Shown: positions 23,955 through 35,319 of the stretch, in pieces | Numbering within the stretch: the stretch's first letter is position 1 | Layout of the letters: every line of letters begins with the position of its first letter | DNA from: Ursus arctos | Lineage: Eukaryota > Chordata > Mammalia > Carnivora > Ursidae | Assembly (NCBI RefSeq): GCF_023065955.2 | Contig: NW_026622797.1 | Location: forward strand, 54,991,689 to 55,055,688 | Direction of reading: 5' to 3' | Length of the DNA stretch: 64,000 nt | The notes under the pieces: model-generated | Database searches by the model: none | What the model was told of the DNA's origin: nothing | The model's input: only the letters and a program-made list of their open reading frames with translations | Position numbers and translations under genes: made by a program

Positions 23955-25720
23955 AATGCCACATTTACATGGATATCCTTTGCCTAAGGATCTAAAGAAG
24001 ACTCATTTCAGATAAAATTGCAAGTGAAGAAGATACTAGAACACATCTTATATTTTGCATGGTATCATTTAAAAGCTATGCAAGACTGGAATTTCAGGGA
24101 ATTTGATTTTCATGCACTGAAAACGCATGCTTCCTTTTTAGCTGACTTTTTATCGGGTATTTCCTATTCCCTCAACCCTATTTCTTTTAGAGTAGCCCTG
24201 GACTGAACAGAAATCATTAAATAGGTGCTTCTAACTATGTTCAAATCTTCCATCTGCAGTACCTAAAACTACTGTATAAAAAATACATCTTAGAAAACAG
24301 CAGGTATGTATATTAATCTAAATTATTTAAGCCATTTTTCAAGTCCCTTTATTTGCCACCATGGATTGCATTTAATTTATTTAAGTGTGCATTACCTTTT
24401 GTTTTATAACCTGCCGAAGGGAGAAGCGTGTCTAGAGGGAGATTTACTGGGAGCCTAATAGGAGAAGAAGCAGTGTTAGGAACCATAAATACATTAGCTC
24501 GTTCAGTTGATACTCGGTTAAGGGGTATGTGGACAGAGATGGGGAGTAGTGCTGGAACATATTCAACTTCTGTCTTTTCGTCTTGTCTGTGTGGTTTTCT
24601 TTAACACCGGTTTGCTTTTTGTTCCTTGTTTCAAAATCCTAAATCATAAGAAACAAACAAATAGGCTTTTTACATTCATTTGTGTAACTACTGAGTTTGT
24701 ACTTTTGTATATATATATATATATATATAGTATATATATAAAATATATAAATATATTTTTCTTTGTTCATTATTATTAAATAAAACAGCTTTTTTTGTGT
24801 ATATATATATATATAGTATATATATAAAATATATAAATATATTTTTCTTTGTTCATTATTATTAAATAAAACAGCTTCCAAAAAGGTAAATAATAGTGTA
24901 TTCAATGAGAAATCATTTCTCATTGACTTTAATTAATTTAACCACTTATCAATAGGAGACTGGCGTATAAATATTTAAAAGACCAAAACCAAAATTAAAT
25001 GACACAGTATTTGGTTCTAGTGGATAGAAAACTTGATGTGCCGTCAGATTGCCTGGAGGTCAGTGATTGAGGAGCCAGATGTCCTACTTAGAATATATTT
25101 AAATGATTTGTTGGAACCACCTCTCTGAGCCATTGCTGATTGTAAATATTAGATAATTTTGAAATAAAACACTATCAAAGTATAACTCCTGGCCCCCCTG
25201 AAACGTCTGGTATCCTGAATTTTGGACACTTTACAAACTGTCAATTTGATAATACATACTGGACTTGTTTGCATAGCACTTTTAATTTTAAAGCTCTATT
25301 TTCTAGTCAAGTACTATATTTGAGTATATTTACTTTTAATATCAAATCTATTTAAAATGACCTTTTCTATTGCATCATTGTCATGTAAGAGAGTTAAGCT
25401 TGCCATTTAAATGCAAAATAGTTGCACCTTTATTTTTTAGAGTACCGAACATTGATTTTAAATGGCAGATATCTAAATTATTTACCTTAATGAGTGAAAA
25501 AATATAATTTGATGATTTTGTTTTCTGTCCATCAGTGATCGCTGTAGTGCTTACCTAAGTGCCCTTATGATACACAAAGGGAAGATTGAATATTTTTAAG
25601 GCCAGGTTGCTTTTAAATATATATCTAATTGCACAACATTACGCGATTTGAAAGTTTAAGTAGTGTAGATAGATATAGGCAACTTGAAAAAGTAAGAAAA
25701 ACTATTTAAAGCTTTAAACT
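23955..25720. other. Unique AT-rich non-coding DNA
   Basis: No gene or repeat family recognised, apart from the 86-bp tandem duplication at 24706-24877. Confidence 0.4.
24706..24877. repeat. 86-bp tandem duplication with AT-rich core
   Basis: Two copies, 24706-24791 and 24792-24877, share the order TA-run, GTATATATATAAAATATA, AATATATTTTTCTTTGTTC, ATTATTATTAAATAAAACAG and CTT. They are identical from the G at 24730/24816 onward and differ only in TA-run length and the G/T bases before it. The 94-codon and 76-codon frames over it are Tyr/Ile repeats, not genes. Confidence 0.95.
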
Positions 25721-25737
25721 ATTAAAACTTTTTCATG

Positions 25738-25936
25738 GGGCGCCTGGGTGGCCCAGCGGTTAAGCGTCTGCCTTCGGCTCAGGGCGTGATCCTGGCGTTA
25801 TGGGATCGAGCCCCACATCAGGCTCTTCCGCTATGAGCCTGCTTCTTCCACTCCCACTCCCCCTGCTTGTGTTCCCTCTCTCGCTGGCTGTCTCTATCTC
25901 TGTCGAATAAATAAATAAAATCTTAAAAAAAAAAAA
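25738..25936 (+). mobile_element. CAN-SINE, bear-type, young
   Basis: Full-length body: GGGCGCCTGGGTGGCCCAG, GGGCGTGATCCTGGCGTTAT, GGGATCGAGCCCCACATCAG, CTCGCTGGCTGTCTCTATCT, (AAAT)n, AATCTT and poly-A. Flanks AAAACTTTTTCATG (25724-25737) and AAAACCTCTTTCATG (25937-25951) form the target duplication. CpG sites are largely kept, pointing to a recent insertion. Confidence 0.95.
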
Positions 25937-25954
25937 AAAACCTCTTTCATGAAC

Positions 25955-28480
25955 AGTGTAAATGCATAGCCTTTTGTACTTTGAAACTAGTATTAATAAA
26001 AATGAAATGATTATAGGATATTTCCTTTGAATGCTTAGACTCTCATTTCTTTCTTCAAATGTCGACCTTCACCCAACTTTCCTACTTGTCCCCCCACAAG
26101 AACGGATAAGCCATCATGAATTCCCTTGTCTGTGTACGTGCATTTCTTCCCTGTACGTAATGCTGTTCATTGTTCTTACTTCACACTGTCCCAGTAAAGT
26201 TCATCTTCTATCCATATTCAAGATGCAACCTCTTTTATTTTACAAACCTTGCAGTTATCACTTAATCTTTTAATAATTATAATTGTAATTTATAAACTTT
26301 AGAGTTTACCAAGAAAAATCTGATTATTTTTTATATATAACTTTATTAAAATATTAGTGGAAGTTCCACGTGAGATGTTCTGAAAACACTTTCCACTATG
26401 ACCCTTCTTTGAACTTGACCTCCGACTCTTCCTTTCCAGCCCTCTTGCTAAACACAGATAGCCCAACCAGTGGCTGCTAAACACCGAGGAAGATTCCCTC
26501 TTTTTCTGAGAACAGTTTTTGCCCAACTATTCATGAAACCACCCGGACTGTTGCTGCTAAGCCTCTGTAAAAACTTGTCTTTCTTTTCCCAAAGTGGAAC
26601 ACCCCTTGGCAAAGACACTTTCCTTGATCAAACTTAGTTAAACTCTCCTCCAAACTCTCTTTTCAATAGGCCTCAACCTTTAGATTGTGTGATAATGTTC
26701 AACAGGAATGCAATTAACATAAAAATTAACATAGTGGGAAATGTTCATAATACTTCTGAATGTACTTTCTTGCTTTTAAGTATATTGGTGAGGAAATTAA
26801 AAGTAATAGCAATTTCCTTTTTATTTTAGGGAACTCAACAATTCAGAATTTCAGTGATTTGTCAAGATTATTCAACTAGTTAGAGAGAAGAGAGTAGAAA
26901 ACATTACTTCTGACGGAAAAAAAATGCTTCTCAGATCTATCAGTGAGCTAAGTAAATTGGAGGAATTAATAGATAATACCTTAAGTTAAATTACCAATAA
27001 AATATAACATTGAGTTAATTAAGTCATTTTATAAAATATTTGGGCTTTACATATGGTTTCCTTAATTTTATACATCCCAGGTTCCTTTGTGTTACTGAAA
27101 GAATGAAGTTAGTAGTTACATATTGAGATATGAAAAAGAATAAACAAGGAGGGTTTAAAAATTATGTGTCTGTATATGTGTACATGTCCTAATTCATAAT
27201 CTTTTGTTATGTCTATTGGAAATTAAGTAATTTTTCATTATTAAGAAAAAATATAAATCTCTATTCATTCCAGCAACACACTGATGAATGTCATCAATCT
27301 TAATGGACCATTGAAGACCACTTACCTTATAAATCAATTTATAGTACAATTTAAGTATAAAATCAATTCCCCAAACTATTTATGCTTTGCTCATATAAAT
27401 ATAAACACAGTTTATTTGTTATAAAGGATTAAGAATGCAGAAACTTAAAAGATTTTTTTTATGTAAAGATAAATTGTATTTAAACATTCATCTATTTCCT
27501 AAAGTTTCTACAAATGTAATGCCACCTTAAAAACTGAAGGTTTTATGTAAAAAAGGAATTTAAGTGAGTACTTTATAACTGTGTGTTCTGCATTTAGTTA
27601 ATTTCCATAGTTTGTTCACTGAAGACAGTTGTGTTGTTTTATTCATCTTTTCTAAACCAGCTACTTCATTTTTATCGCTGAGCACGCAGTTTACTTTCTA
27701 AAGTAATAGCTACATAGTAAATGTTAAATAAGCAACTGAATACCTACCAAAATAGGTAAATTTACACATTTAATCTATCAACAAACTTGTACACTTACTA
27801 AGTAGTAAGTGTTGTCCTAGGCAACAGAGTTTTAATATAAATATCATTTGTTTCCAAAATATAAATTCAGTGGGAAAGGTAGGCATAAAAATAAATGGAT
27901 GCAATTCAGTTTTGCGATGGTGGTGGTAAAGAGAGGTTATGGCGGAGTATCAGAGGGGTGGCATGCATGTACCAGGAAGGCTTACCTTAAGTAGGTAAAA
28001 CTAAAGCCAAACCTCAGAAAATCTTAGGTGGAACTCCCCTTTTCAAAGAAATTCAAAACAAAAACATTCTATTTTGTAATACTTGAAACTCTTAGTCACA
28101 ATCTAACTGTCTGCTTCATTTCATGGAAGAGAAAGAAGGCCGGGCAGTGATATTACCTACTGCATGTGCTATTCATGCTCTAAATTAGATCTGACACCTA
28201 GAGAATTCCCATTTGTGAAAGAGTGCTGAATGTGTCACCATTGTCCACATACAGTGTTATGTGTTTCATGGAGAAAACCGAGACTGAGATTCAGCACAAC
28301 AAAGGAAGAAGGATGGGGAAAATGGGGATTATTTTGACATGGACTATATTGTATAATCTTAGGGTTTGGTGATGTTGTGTGAAGCCTCCTGAGAAGTTAG
28401 GAGAGCTTTTTTTGCCACCATGACCCTGGATACAATACCAGCTTTTCTGGTGTACCGCTACTGTCTTAGGAAAGTGAGAA
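25955..28480. other. Mostly unique AT-rich non-coding DNA
   Basis: No gene seen. Weak L2-like text occurs at 26080-26270 (sense) and 27670-27740 (TAGTAAATGTTAAATAAGCA). The remainder is unassigned. Confidence 0.35.
27775..28005 (-). mobile_element. Possible L2 relic
   Basis: ATCAACAAACTTGTACACTT, TTGTCCTAGGCAACAGAGTT, AAATTCAGTGGGAAAGGTAG and GTACCAGGAAGGCTTACCTT fit antisense L2 order, but identity is low. Confidence 0.45.
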
Positions 28481-28489
28481 CGCTAAACT

Positions 28490-28680
28490 AAACGATGTGC
28501 TCTGGGCAAAGTATGTAAGTAACATCTTTTGCTTCATTTTTGTCATCTGAAAAATAGAAATAATCAGAGTATCTGCCTCTTAATGTTTTTGTGAGAACTA
28601 AATGAAATAACACATTCAGTATGCTTAGGGAAGTGCTAATGAACATCAACTAATTTCTCAATAAAGGTATTATCATTAAT
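28490..28680 (+). mobile_element. MIR SINE relic
   Basis: GTGCTCTGGGCAAAGTATGT, CTTCATTTTTGTCATCTGAA, AAATAGAAATAATCAGAGTA, GCCTCTTAATGTTTTTGTGA and GAACTAAATGAAATAACACA follow the MIR core and 3' part. Confidence 0.75.
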
Positions 28681-28689
28681 AATTCAAAG

Positions 28690-29375
28690 TTTAGGGTACC
28701 TGCTAAGTATCCAAAGAAAACATAAAAATATCTTTTAGTCTCAAATTCCATATTTGTTAAAATATTTTTCAGGTGACAACTTTTATTCTCAGTCTTTGGA
28801 GGATTTCAGCCTGCATATTTCTGCCAAATTATTCCTCTGTTAGCATAGTCTATTCCATCTTATGGACTGATTAGTATACAGGAGTGATTTTAAGAACACA
28901 TTTTGAGAACAAACTCACTATGGAAGAATAAAAGCTATAAATTACATTTCCCACATAAGATGCTATAAAATGAAAGTAAAGTGAATAGTAACAGTACTGT
29001 AAATAAGAAAAGTACCATTAATAGAGCAGAGATTTTAAGAAATTATAAAAAATAAATAGGAAGTAGTTGAAATTGAACAAACTCTAGAGAAAAAAACTAG
29101 AAAAAAAAAATCAGAGTTCAAAACATTAGAACAGGACATCTGTATAGTTAAGATGTGTGTTCCAAGATCAGAATCAGCTGATACAATGGATAAGAAAAGT
29201 CCCTGGAAAATAGTCGATACTGATTATTTCTGGCCGAACTTTCAGAGAAGCAAGGCTTTTGAAGATAGGTAAGCTCCAAGGTCTCCCCAGGAGAGATCAA
29301 ACACATTCAAGAGTGCAAGAGGAAAAGCTATGTCCCAGGTACCTAGACAACCAAGTAGTATGGGGAAACACGCGT
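28690..29375. other. Unclassified non-coding DNA
   Basis: No gene recognised. 29030-29250 (AACTCTAGAGAAAAAAACTA, ACATCTGTATAGTTAAGATG) may be a very old L1 5' part, unproven. Confidence 0.3.
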
Positions 29376-29391
29376 TTAAACAAGCTTCTTG

Positions 29392-29607
29392 GGGTTCCTG
29401 GGTGGCTCAGTTGGTTAGTCTGCCTCCAGCTCAGGTCATGATTTGGGACCCTGGGATCAAGCCCTGTGTCCACTACCTGCTTAACAGGGAGTCTGTTTCT
29501 CCCTCTCCCTCTCTCCCTTCCCCTCCCCACTCTCATGCTCTCTTTCTGTCTCTCACTCCTTCCCTCTCAAATAAATAAATAAATAAAATCTTTAAAAAGA
29601 AAAAAAT
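29392..29607 (+). mobile_element. CAN-SINE
   Basis: Head GGGTTCCTGGGTGGCTCAG, GGGACCCTGGGATCAAGCCC, long CT-rich tract and an AAAT tail with AATCTTTAAAAAG. Flanks AAACAAGCTTCTTG (29378-29391) and AAACAAGCTGCTTG (29608-29621) are a 14-bp target duplication with one mismatch. The 79- to 82-codon frames here are SINE translations. Confidence 0.95.
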
Positions 29608-29809
29608 AAACAAGCTGCTTGTACATTTAAGCCAGCAACATGGCAGGTTGGTCCCACCCTTGTAATCCTAGCCAGCATATTCAGTAGAGAAAAAGAAACA
29701 GTGGAGAAAATTTAAAACAAAACAAAACAAAAAAGCAGGATTCATAGCTGACATTAATGTCAACATAAAAACTGAGGGGACACAAAGTGGATTAGAATTA
29801 GAAAGTTCA

Positions 29810-30480
29810 TTAGATTTGCCAGATATAGCATTTAAAAAACGAAAATCAACTGCACTTCATAGGCTAGCAATAAAGAGTAAAAAATACATTTTAAAAATTA
29901 CCATTTAAAACAAAGCTCTAGGATATCAAAGATGAGTAATGAAAGATGGGTAGGACATTTGTGGAGAAAATTATAAAATGATTTTAAAGTATAATGAAAA
30001 TGAATAAATCCATATAGAAATACATATGGTGGTATTTAACAAGATGCCATTTTATAAATTTCTCCAAATTCACCCACGAATATACTTAATTCCTATTAAA
30101 ATCCTGATTTAATTTTTCAAGGATTTTTGCAAGCTTATTCAAAAAGTTATTTGGAAAAGCAAAAGCTCTAGTAACAACAAAGACAATTTTCAGGAGAAAA
30201 AAATAACTCTGTAAGGAAAATCACCCTGTCAGATAAATAACAGCCTTATTACGCTCTACATTTAATTAAGGAAATATGACCTTGGTATCGGTGTATATAA
30301 ACAGCCCAATGGAACACAGCGCAGAAACAGAACTCACTGTAAATTGGTGAGTAAAAGGTGGACAATTCAAAAGTATTACAAATTTTTTTAATTCAGAAAA
30401 CCATAAAACCAAGTCATTTCATACCATTCACAAAAATAAATCCTGTAAGAAATAATGGAATGATCTAAATGTCAAAAGGC
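29810..30480 (+). mobile_element. Old L1M ORF2 fragment, sense
   Basis: GGCTAGCAATAAAGAGTAAA, TAATTCCTATTAAAATCCTG, AAAAGTTATTTGGAAAAGCA, AAGACAATTTTCAGGAGAAA and CAGCCCAATGGAACACAGCG track degraded L1 ORF2 downstream of the reverse-transcriptase core. No open frame is left. A minus-strand SINE bounds it on the right. Confidence 0.65.
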
Positions 30481-30487
30481 AAACTTT

Positions 30488-30685
30488 TTTTTTTCTTAAG
30501 ATTTTATTTTATTTTGACAGAGAGCGAGAGAGAGTAGAAGCAGGGAGAGGGGCAGGCAGAGGGAGAAGGAGAAGCAGGAGGGACCTGCTGAACAAGGAGC
30601 CCGATGTGGGACTCGTTCCCAGGACCTTGGGATCATGACCTGAGCCAAAAGCAGATGCTTAACCAACTGAGCCATCCAGATGCCC
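30488..30685 (-). mobile_element. CAN-SINE (minus strand)
   Basis: TTTCTTAAGATTTTATTTTA tail, GACAGAGAGCGAGAGAGAGT, GGGATCATGACCTGAGCCAA and CTGAGCCATCCAGATGCCC head. Flanks AAAAGGCAAACTTT (30474-30487) and AAAAGACAACCTTT (30686-30699) are the target duplication with two mismatches. Confidence 0.95.
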
Positions 30686-30699
30686 AAAAGACAACCTTT

Positions 30700-31955
30700 C
30701 TTTTAGAGAAAGGTTCTGGAACCGTTTCAGTTACCTGGACCAATAGATTTTCTTCTCGGAAATTTAGAATTGTGACCCAGCTGCTTCCAGGTGACTGATG
30801 TGAGGGTAAGGCGTGTGAATAGAGGGCCGGATGTCTGGGTGCTTACACCTGGAGGGTTTGCTTATTTTCCCTTTTTCAAAAGCACATTGTTTAGTTTGTC
30901 ATGGAATTTAAGGTCTTTTAGATACATAAACTGAAACCGCTTTTCATTTGAAGTAGTATGGGTGGATTTTTATCTTTGGATTCGCTCATTTATTATTCAC
31001 ATTTTCCCCCCACATGTTCAATAATGTAGTTCTTTAGGAAAAGAAATCCATACGAACAGTAAGGACAAGAACCAAAACAAATTTGTTCTGAAAATTAGTC
31101 TAGTTCTCCAACGTGCATTCGGTTGCTTTGATGTTTTAATGCATATATTTTAATAATAAACTACCTGTTTAGTAATATTTCTGTTTTAGGTCATAACAGT
31201 ACATTGGATTTCATCTGTCAGGACCATAAATTATTATTTCAACTATTATGGCTTTCAATATATTTTCCAGGTTGTATTTTCTTTAAGTTGGTATTAAAAT
31301 AATTTCAAATAATAATGAAAAATTCAAAAAGTATTGCATAAAGAAAATATTTCTTACTGAATCAGCTTATTTTTATTTCTTTTCTGAGTGTTATTTTCCA
31401 TAAAAATTTACATACTCTGAATGAATTACTAAATAAATTGTGGAGTGTTAACATCAGATTTGCATTTATCTTTTATTTTTAAAGTGTTCCATTGATTAAA
31501 TATTGCATATTTAATGACATTACTGGCAGTACTCATGTGCTTCTTGAGTAAATCATATATACAATACATTAAAGAGTAAATTTATGAAATATATAAATCT
31601 AACATGTGACTTACACTTGGCTAAAATTTAACTCAGAGGGTATGTTATGAAGTACTTTCTAGAGAAAAGGAAATCAAAAAAATAAAGTAGAAATGCATTA
31701 AAGCAGTCAGCAATATTAACCAAATTTGTAGAAACAAGTTCAAAAGTGACAGTATATTACCATTTACAATATGCCACTCAAAAATAACCATAAATCCATA
31801 CTATATGTCCATAATCTTACTGTCCTGCTTCTATACTTCTGGTGAATTTGAGTCTTTGTTTTCCAACTGCAATCACACAGGGAAATTATTGCTAATTAGA
31901 TTGGTAATGTGTGGATGTAGGTTCTGGAGATAACATCCCTAATGGACTCACAAGG
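30700..31955. other. Unique AT-rich non-coding DNA
   Basis: No repeat family or gene recognised. Confidence 0.4.
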
Positions 31956-31959
31956 GGCC

Positions 31960-32150
31960 TGAGACTTGTATTTGAAAAGGAGATTCAGAAAATAACTGTA
32001 TATGGGGAAGTGTCATTGAAGGTAAGACCTGAAGGCTGAAAAAGTACAGTCTACTGTGTACAGTGTGAGGGAAGACCTTCCGGGCTAAAGGAATAGCATA
32101 TTCCAAGACCCTGAGGGGAGGAATAATTAGACATAATTCAAAGACTGAAA
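31960..32150 (-). mobile_element. L2 relic
   Basis: GTCATTGAAGGTAAGACCTG, AAGGCTGAAAAAGTACAGTC, GGGCTAAAGGAATAGCATAT and TCCAAGACCCTGAGGGGAGG follow the antisense L2 order (consensus ...GACCTGAAGGATGA...GCAAAGACCCTGAGG...). Confidence 0.6.
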
Positions 32151-32289
32151 ACATAGTGTCTGTCTTGGAATCCTGCAGATTTGAGATGTTACACTTCACA
32201 TTACAATTTCATTCATTTATGTATTTATTCATTAAAGCAATACCTATTACCACTGGAGGAATGTTATTTAAGAAAGAGAAAAAGAGAAA

Positions 32290-32413
32290 AAAGGAAGGAA
32301 GGAAGGAAGGAAGGAAGGAAGGAAGGAAGGAAGGAAGGAAAAATAGAGAGAGAAAGAAAGAAAGGGAGGGAGGGAGAAAGAAAGGGGGAAAAGAAGGGAG
32401 GAAAGGAGAAAGC
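32290..32413. repeat. (AAGG)n microsatellite in a purine-rich tract
   Basis: About thirteen AAGG units (32290-32342) followed by mixed GA, AAAG and GGGA units. Only one pyrimidine (T at 32344) interrupts the purine strand between 32270 and 32413. The Lys/Glu/Arg and Pro/Ser/Leu frames of 60 to 111 codons over it are low-complexity translations. Confidence 0.95.
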
Positions 32414-32414
32414 A

Positions 32415-33400
32415 TCTGTGTTTTTGAAGCCAACTTTCTAATGAAGGCAACCAACATTAAACAATCAATCTCACAATAATAATTTGACTTCATGGTATAT
32501 AAACCTCTGACCATTTTTATCGAAGAAAAGTGAAAACTAAACATATCAACAGATGTAAAATTTGTGCTAATTTTCTTGAATTATGTGATACTATTTTTAC
32601 TTCATTTGAGTTTATAATCATCTATTCAACACGTTTACTGCTCTTAAATCTTCTTCATTTATGTCCACTTCTTACTTACCACTGTCTCTATATTATTATT
32701 TTTCTTATTGTTGTTAAATCATTCATTTGCAAATAACATTTTGCTAAAAAACATACTTGAAGCCTAGGTCTACATCACTTTTATCCTTGAAATCATAACT
32801 AATAACCAGGAGAACATCACAACAAAATATTTTTCAGTGAAATAGCACAAATACATACAGCTGTGGACTAAAGCAGTTGACAATATGAGAACCCACCTGG
32901 GAAGCCTCCCTGTTATAGCACCCCACCCCATCCCCCCACCCCCGGCAGAGAATGACTGAGAAAGTGGAGCAGGTCTAGTAATGGCAGAAATCTCCTGGAC
33001 ATACCCACTCCGAGAACGAAAGGACCCATTCTTGAGTGGAAAAGCTGCAAATAGGACTAAGATCCATCTTGACTGCTGCATTAGGGAAAAACCATAGCCA
33101 AAGCGGAAGGTTATGTGATGGTAGTAGGTGTCATAAAAGTGACAAGTCTCTGAAAAACTGTATCTGCTACAATGGACGGAGCAGCTCGGAAGCAGGAGCC
33201 GTGCACTACAATAGCAGTTTCAAGTGAGGGAACTTTAGAATCTCAGTGCTGGCTATAGAAACACTCCTGAACTGATGATGTTTGAGAAGCAAAAGAGATT
33301 TTAAAGTAATGGCCCATCATGTTAGAAACAAAAGGCCAGAGCCCAGGAGTAGAAAAACCTATAAAATTCTCCTAGCTTTTCACTCCCCCACCAGGAAACT
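32415..33400. other. Unclassified non-coding DNA
   Basis: No family recognised. 32870-33240 is somewhat richer in G+C, and a 103-codon minus-strand frame (32770-33081) crosses it without recognisable motifs. Confidence 0.35.
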
Positions 33401-33404
33401 TCTA

Positions 33405-33712
33405 TTTATTTTTTCCCCCCAGGTTTATTGAGATATAACTGAGAAATAACATTGTGACAGGATAAGGTGTATGATATAATGATTTAATATATGCATATAT
33501 TGTGAAATGATTACCATAATAAGGTTGTTTAACACATCACCTCACATAAGTTTTTTTTGGGGGGTGATATAAGAACATTAAAAATACACTGCCTTAGCAA
33601 ATTTTAAATATACAGTACCGTATTGTTAACTACAGTCATCACGTTGCGCTTTAGATCCCCAGAATAAATTAGGTTAGTTTGTGTTTTATAATTGAACTAT
33701 TTCTAGTAATAC
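33405..33712 (-). mobile_element. L1M 3' UTR fragment
   Basis: AGGTTTATTGAGATATAACT, GTGTATGATATAATGATTTA, ATATTGTGAAATGATTACCA, ATATACAGTACCGTATTGTT and TTTAGATCCCCAGAATAAAT follow the antisense L1MA/MB 3' UTR in order. Confidence 0.8.
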
Positions 33713-33714
33713 CT

Positions 33715-34805
33715 CTCAAATCTATCTGGGTCTTAATTTTTGTCATATTGGTATAATTTAAAAAATATATAAAATATATAAGTAATATATTTTTGAATTT
33801 CCATCTTTCAAATTATCAATAAACATTAGCTGAAATGATATTTCAAATGACACATTTAATTATCTAGAATTCACAGCTCTGTTTTGAATATGGAGACTAC
33901 CTGCAGATAGTGTGGGGATTACAATCTAGAGGTGGATATTTTAGTTTCATATAATGGCAGTATAAATTGTTTTGAATTATAAGCTACACAAAAGCTAGGA
34001 CTATTTCCTACAGAGTACAAAATCATTGGGAAATACAAAGAGGTTATTTAGGTTACCAAATTTAAAATTATACTGCATATCTACTGGTGCATCTCATTAT
34101 CTCTGCTTTTATGTTGTGAAGAATATTACCAGGTTCACTTTATTTTGATAATCTTTTCCAATTTTCAAATTATTTTTTATTAAATTTATTTTAAAGTAAA
34201 CAATAACATCTTTTTGTCAATCAAGTTTAATATATATAAAAAGTATAACTTTATAAATTAAATAATTACTGTGGGGTCACAAGATGAAGCAGTTAAAAAG
34301 TACAGGAACATTGCTTTGATAACTGCATAATGAGGAGTGAGATTAGTAATCTGCTGGCTTCATTAGGAATTTCTAGTACCGCTTAATTTTCATAAGGAAG
34401 TATATACGCTATTATTATTGATATATTCACTATTTAAGTAAGAGAGCATTTATGTTGGTCGTTAAATTCCCTTCAAGTTTTATGAGTTAATACACAGTTT
34501 GATGAACTAAAAGAGGTGTTAAATATGTTTACTTATCTAGAGTAAAATAAAGGAACTGAAAAATGAAGTCAAAATGTGCGAAATGAATACTTTCTTTCAC
34601 ATTTGGCTTTAATTACCGTTAAGTGTCAATATAAAGATTTTAAACATGGCCCACTCCCCTTTAGATTTCTGTAAGGAAGGCAGTTTTGCTGTTGTGGCTT
34701 AAATAGTTTTTCTGTGAGTAGTTATCTTATTATCTGACTCTCATTGGACTTAACTAGTGGAGAGAAGGTTCTTATGTTTAACTCTGTTTGCTTTGTAAAA
34801 TTGTT
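33715..34805. other. Unique AT-rich non-coding DNA
   Basis: No gene or repeat family recognised. Confidence 0.4.
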
Positions 34806-34823
34806 ACTATTTCCTTCTACTTT

Positions 34824-35022
34824 TTTTTTTTTAAGATTTTATTTATTTATTCGACAGAGAGAGAGAGATAGCCAGTGAGAAAGGGAACACAAGCAGGGGG
34901 AGTGGGAGAGGAAGAAGCAGGCTCATAGCGGAGGAGCCTGATGTGGGGCTCAATCCCAGAACGCCAGGATCACGCCCTGAGCCGAAGGCAGACGCTTAAC
35001 GGCTGCGCCACCCAGGCGCCCC
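34824..35022 (-). mobile_element. CAN-SINE, bear-type (minus strand)
   Basis: Poly-T, AAGATTTTATTTATTTATTC, GACAGAGAGAGAGAGATAGC, GGCTCAATCCCAGAACGCC, GCGCCACCCAGGCGCCCC head. Perfect 13-bp flanks TTCCTTCTACTTT (34811-34823 and 35023-35035) are the target duplication. It lies head-to-head with the next SINE, 79 bp away. Confidence 0.97.
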
Positions 35023-35101
35023 TTCCTTCTACTTTCTAACATTTATCACATAACATTTTCCATTTTAGACTTACTAAAATTGGCTAGAATATTCACTTCT
35101 C

Positions 35102-35303
35102 GGGGCGCCTGGGTGGCTCAGTCCTTAAGCGTCTGCCTTCGGCTCAGGGCGTGATCCCGGCATTATGGGATCGAGCCCCATATCAGGCTCCTCTGCTGGG
35201 AGCCTGCTCTTCCTCTCCCACTCCCCCTACTTGTGTTCCCTCTCTCGCTGGCTGTCTCTATCTCTGTCAAATAAATAAATAAAATCTTAAAAAAAAAAAA
35301 AAG
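35102..35303 (+). mobile_element. CAN-SINE, bear-type, young
   Basis: GGGGCGCCTGGGTGGCTCAG head, GGGCGTGATCCCGGCATTAT, GGATCGAGCCCCATATCAGG, CTCGCTGGCTGTCTCTATCT, (AAAT)n, AATCTT and poly-A. Perfect 15-bp flanks GAATATTCACTTCTC (35087-35101 and 35304-35318). The perfect duplication and retained CpGs suggest a recent insertion. Confidence 0.98.
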
Positions 35304-35319
35304 GAATATTCACTTCTCA

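Noticed and set aside
24706..24877. CRISPR-like direct repeats
   Set aside because: Only two adjacent copies without spacers, in a mammalian genome; this is a simple tandem duplication.
24549..24923. 76- and 94-codon frames with repeated Tyr/Ile blocks
   Set aside because: They translate the AT-rich tandem duplication in both strands.
25738..25810. tRNA gene
   Set aside because: The tRNA-like A/B-box region is the head of a CAN-SINE followed by its pyrimidine tract and A-tail, not a folded tRNA gene.
32156..32544. Several 60- to 111-codon frames on both strands
   Set aside because: They read through the GGAA and GA repeats and are Lys/Glu/Arg or Pro/Ser/Leu repeats, not proteins.
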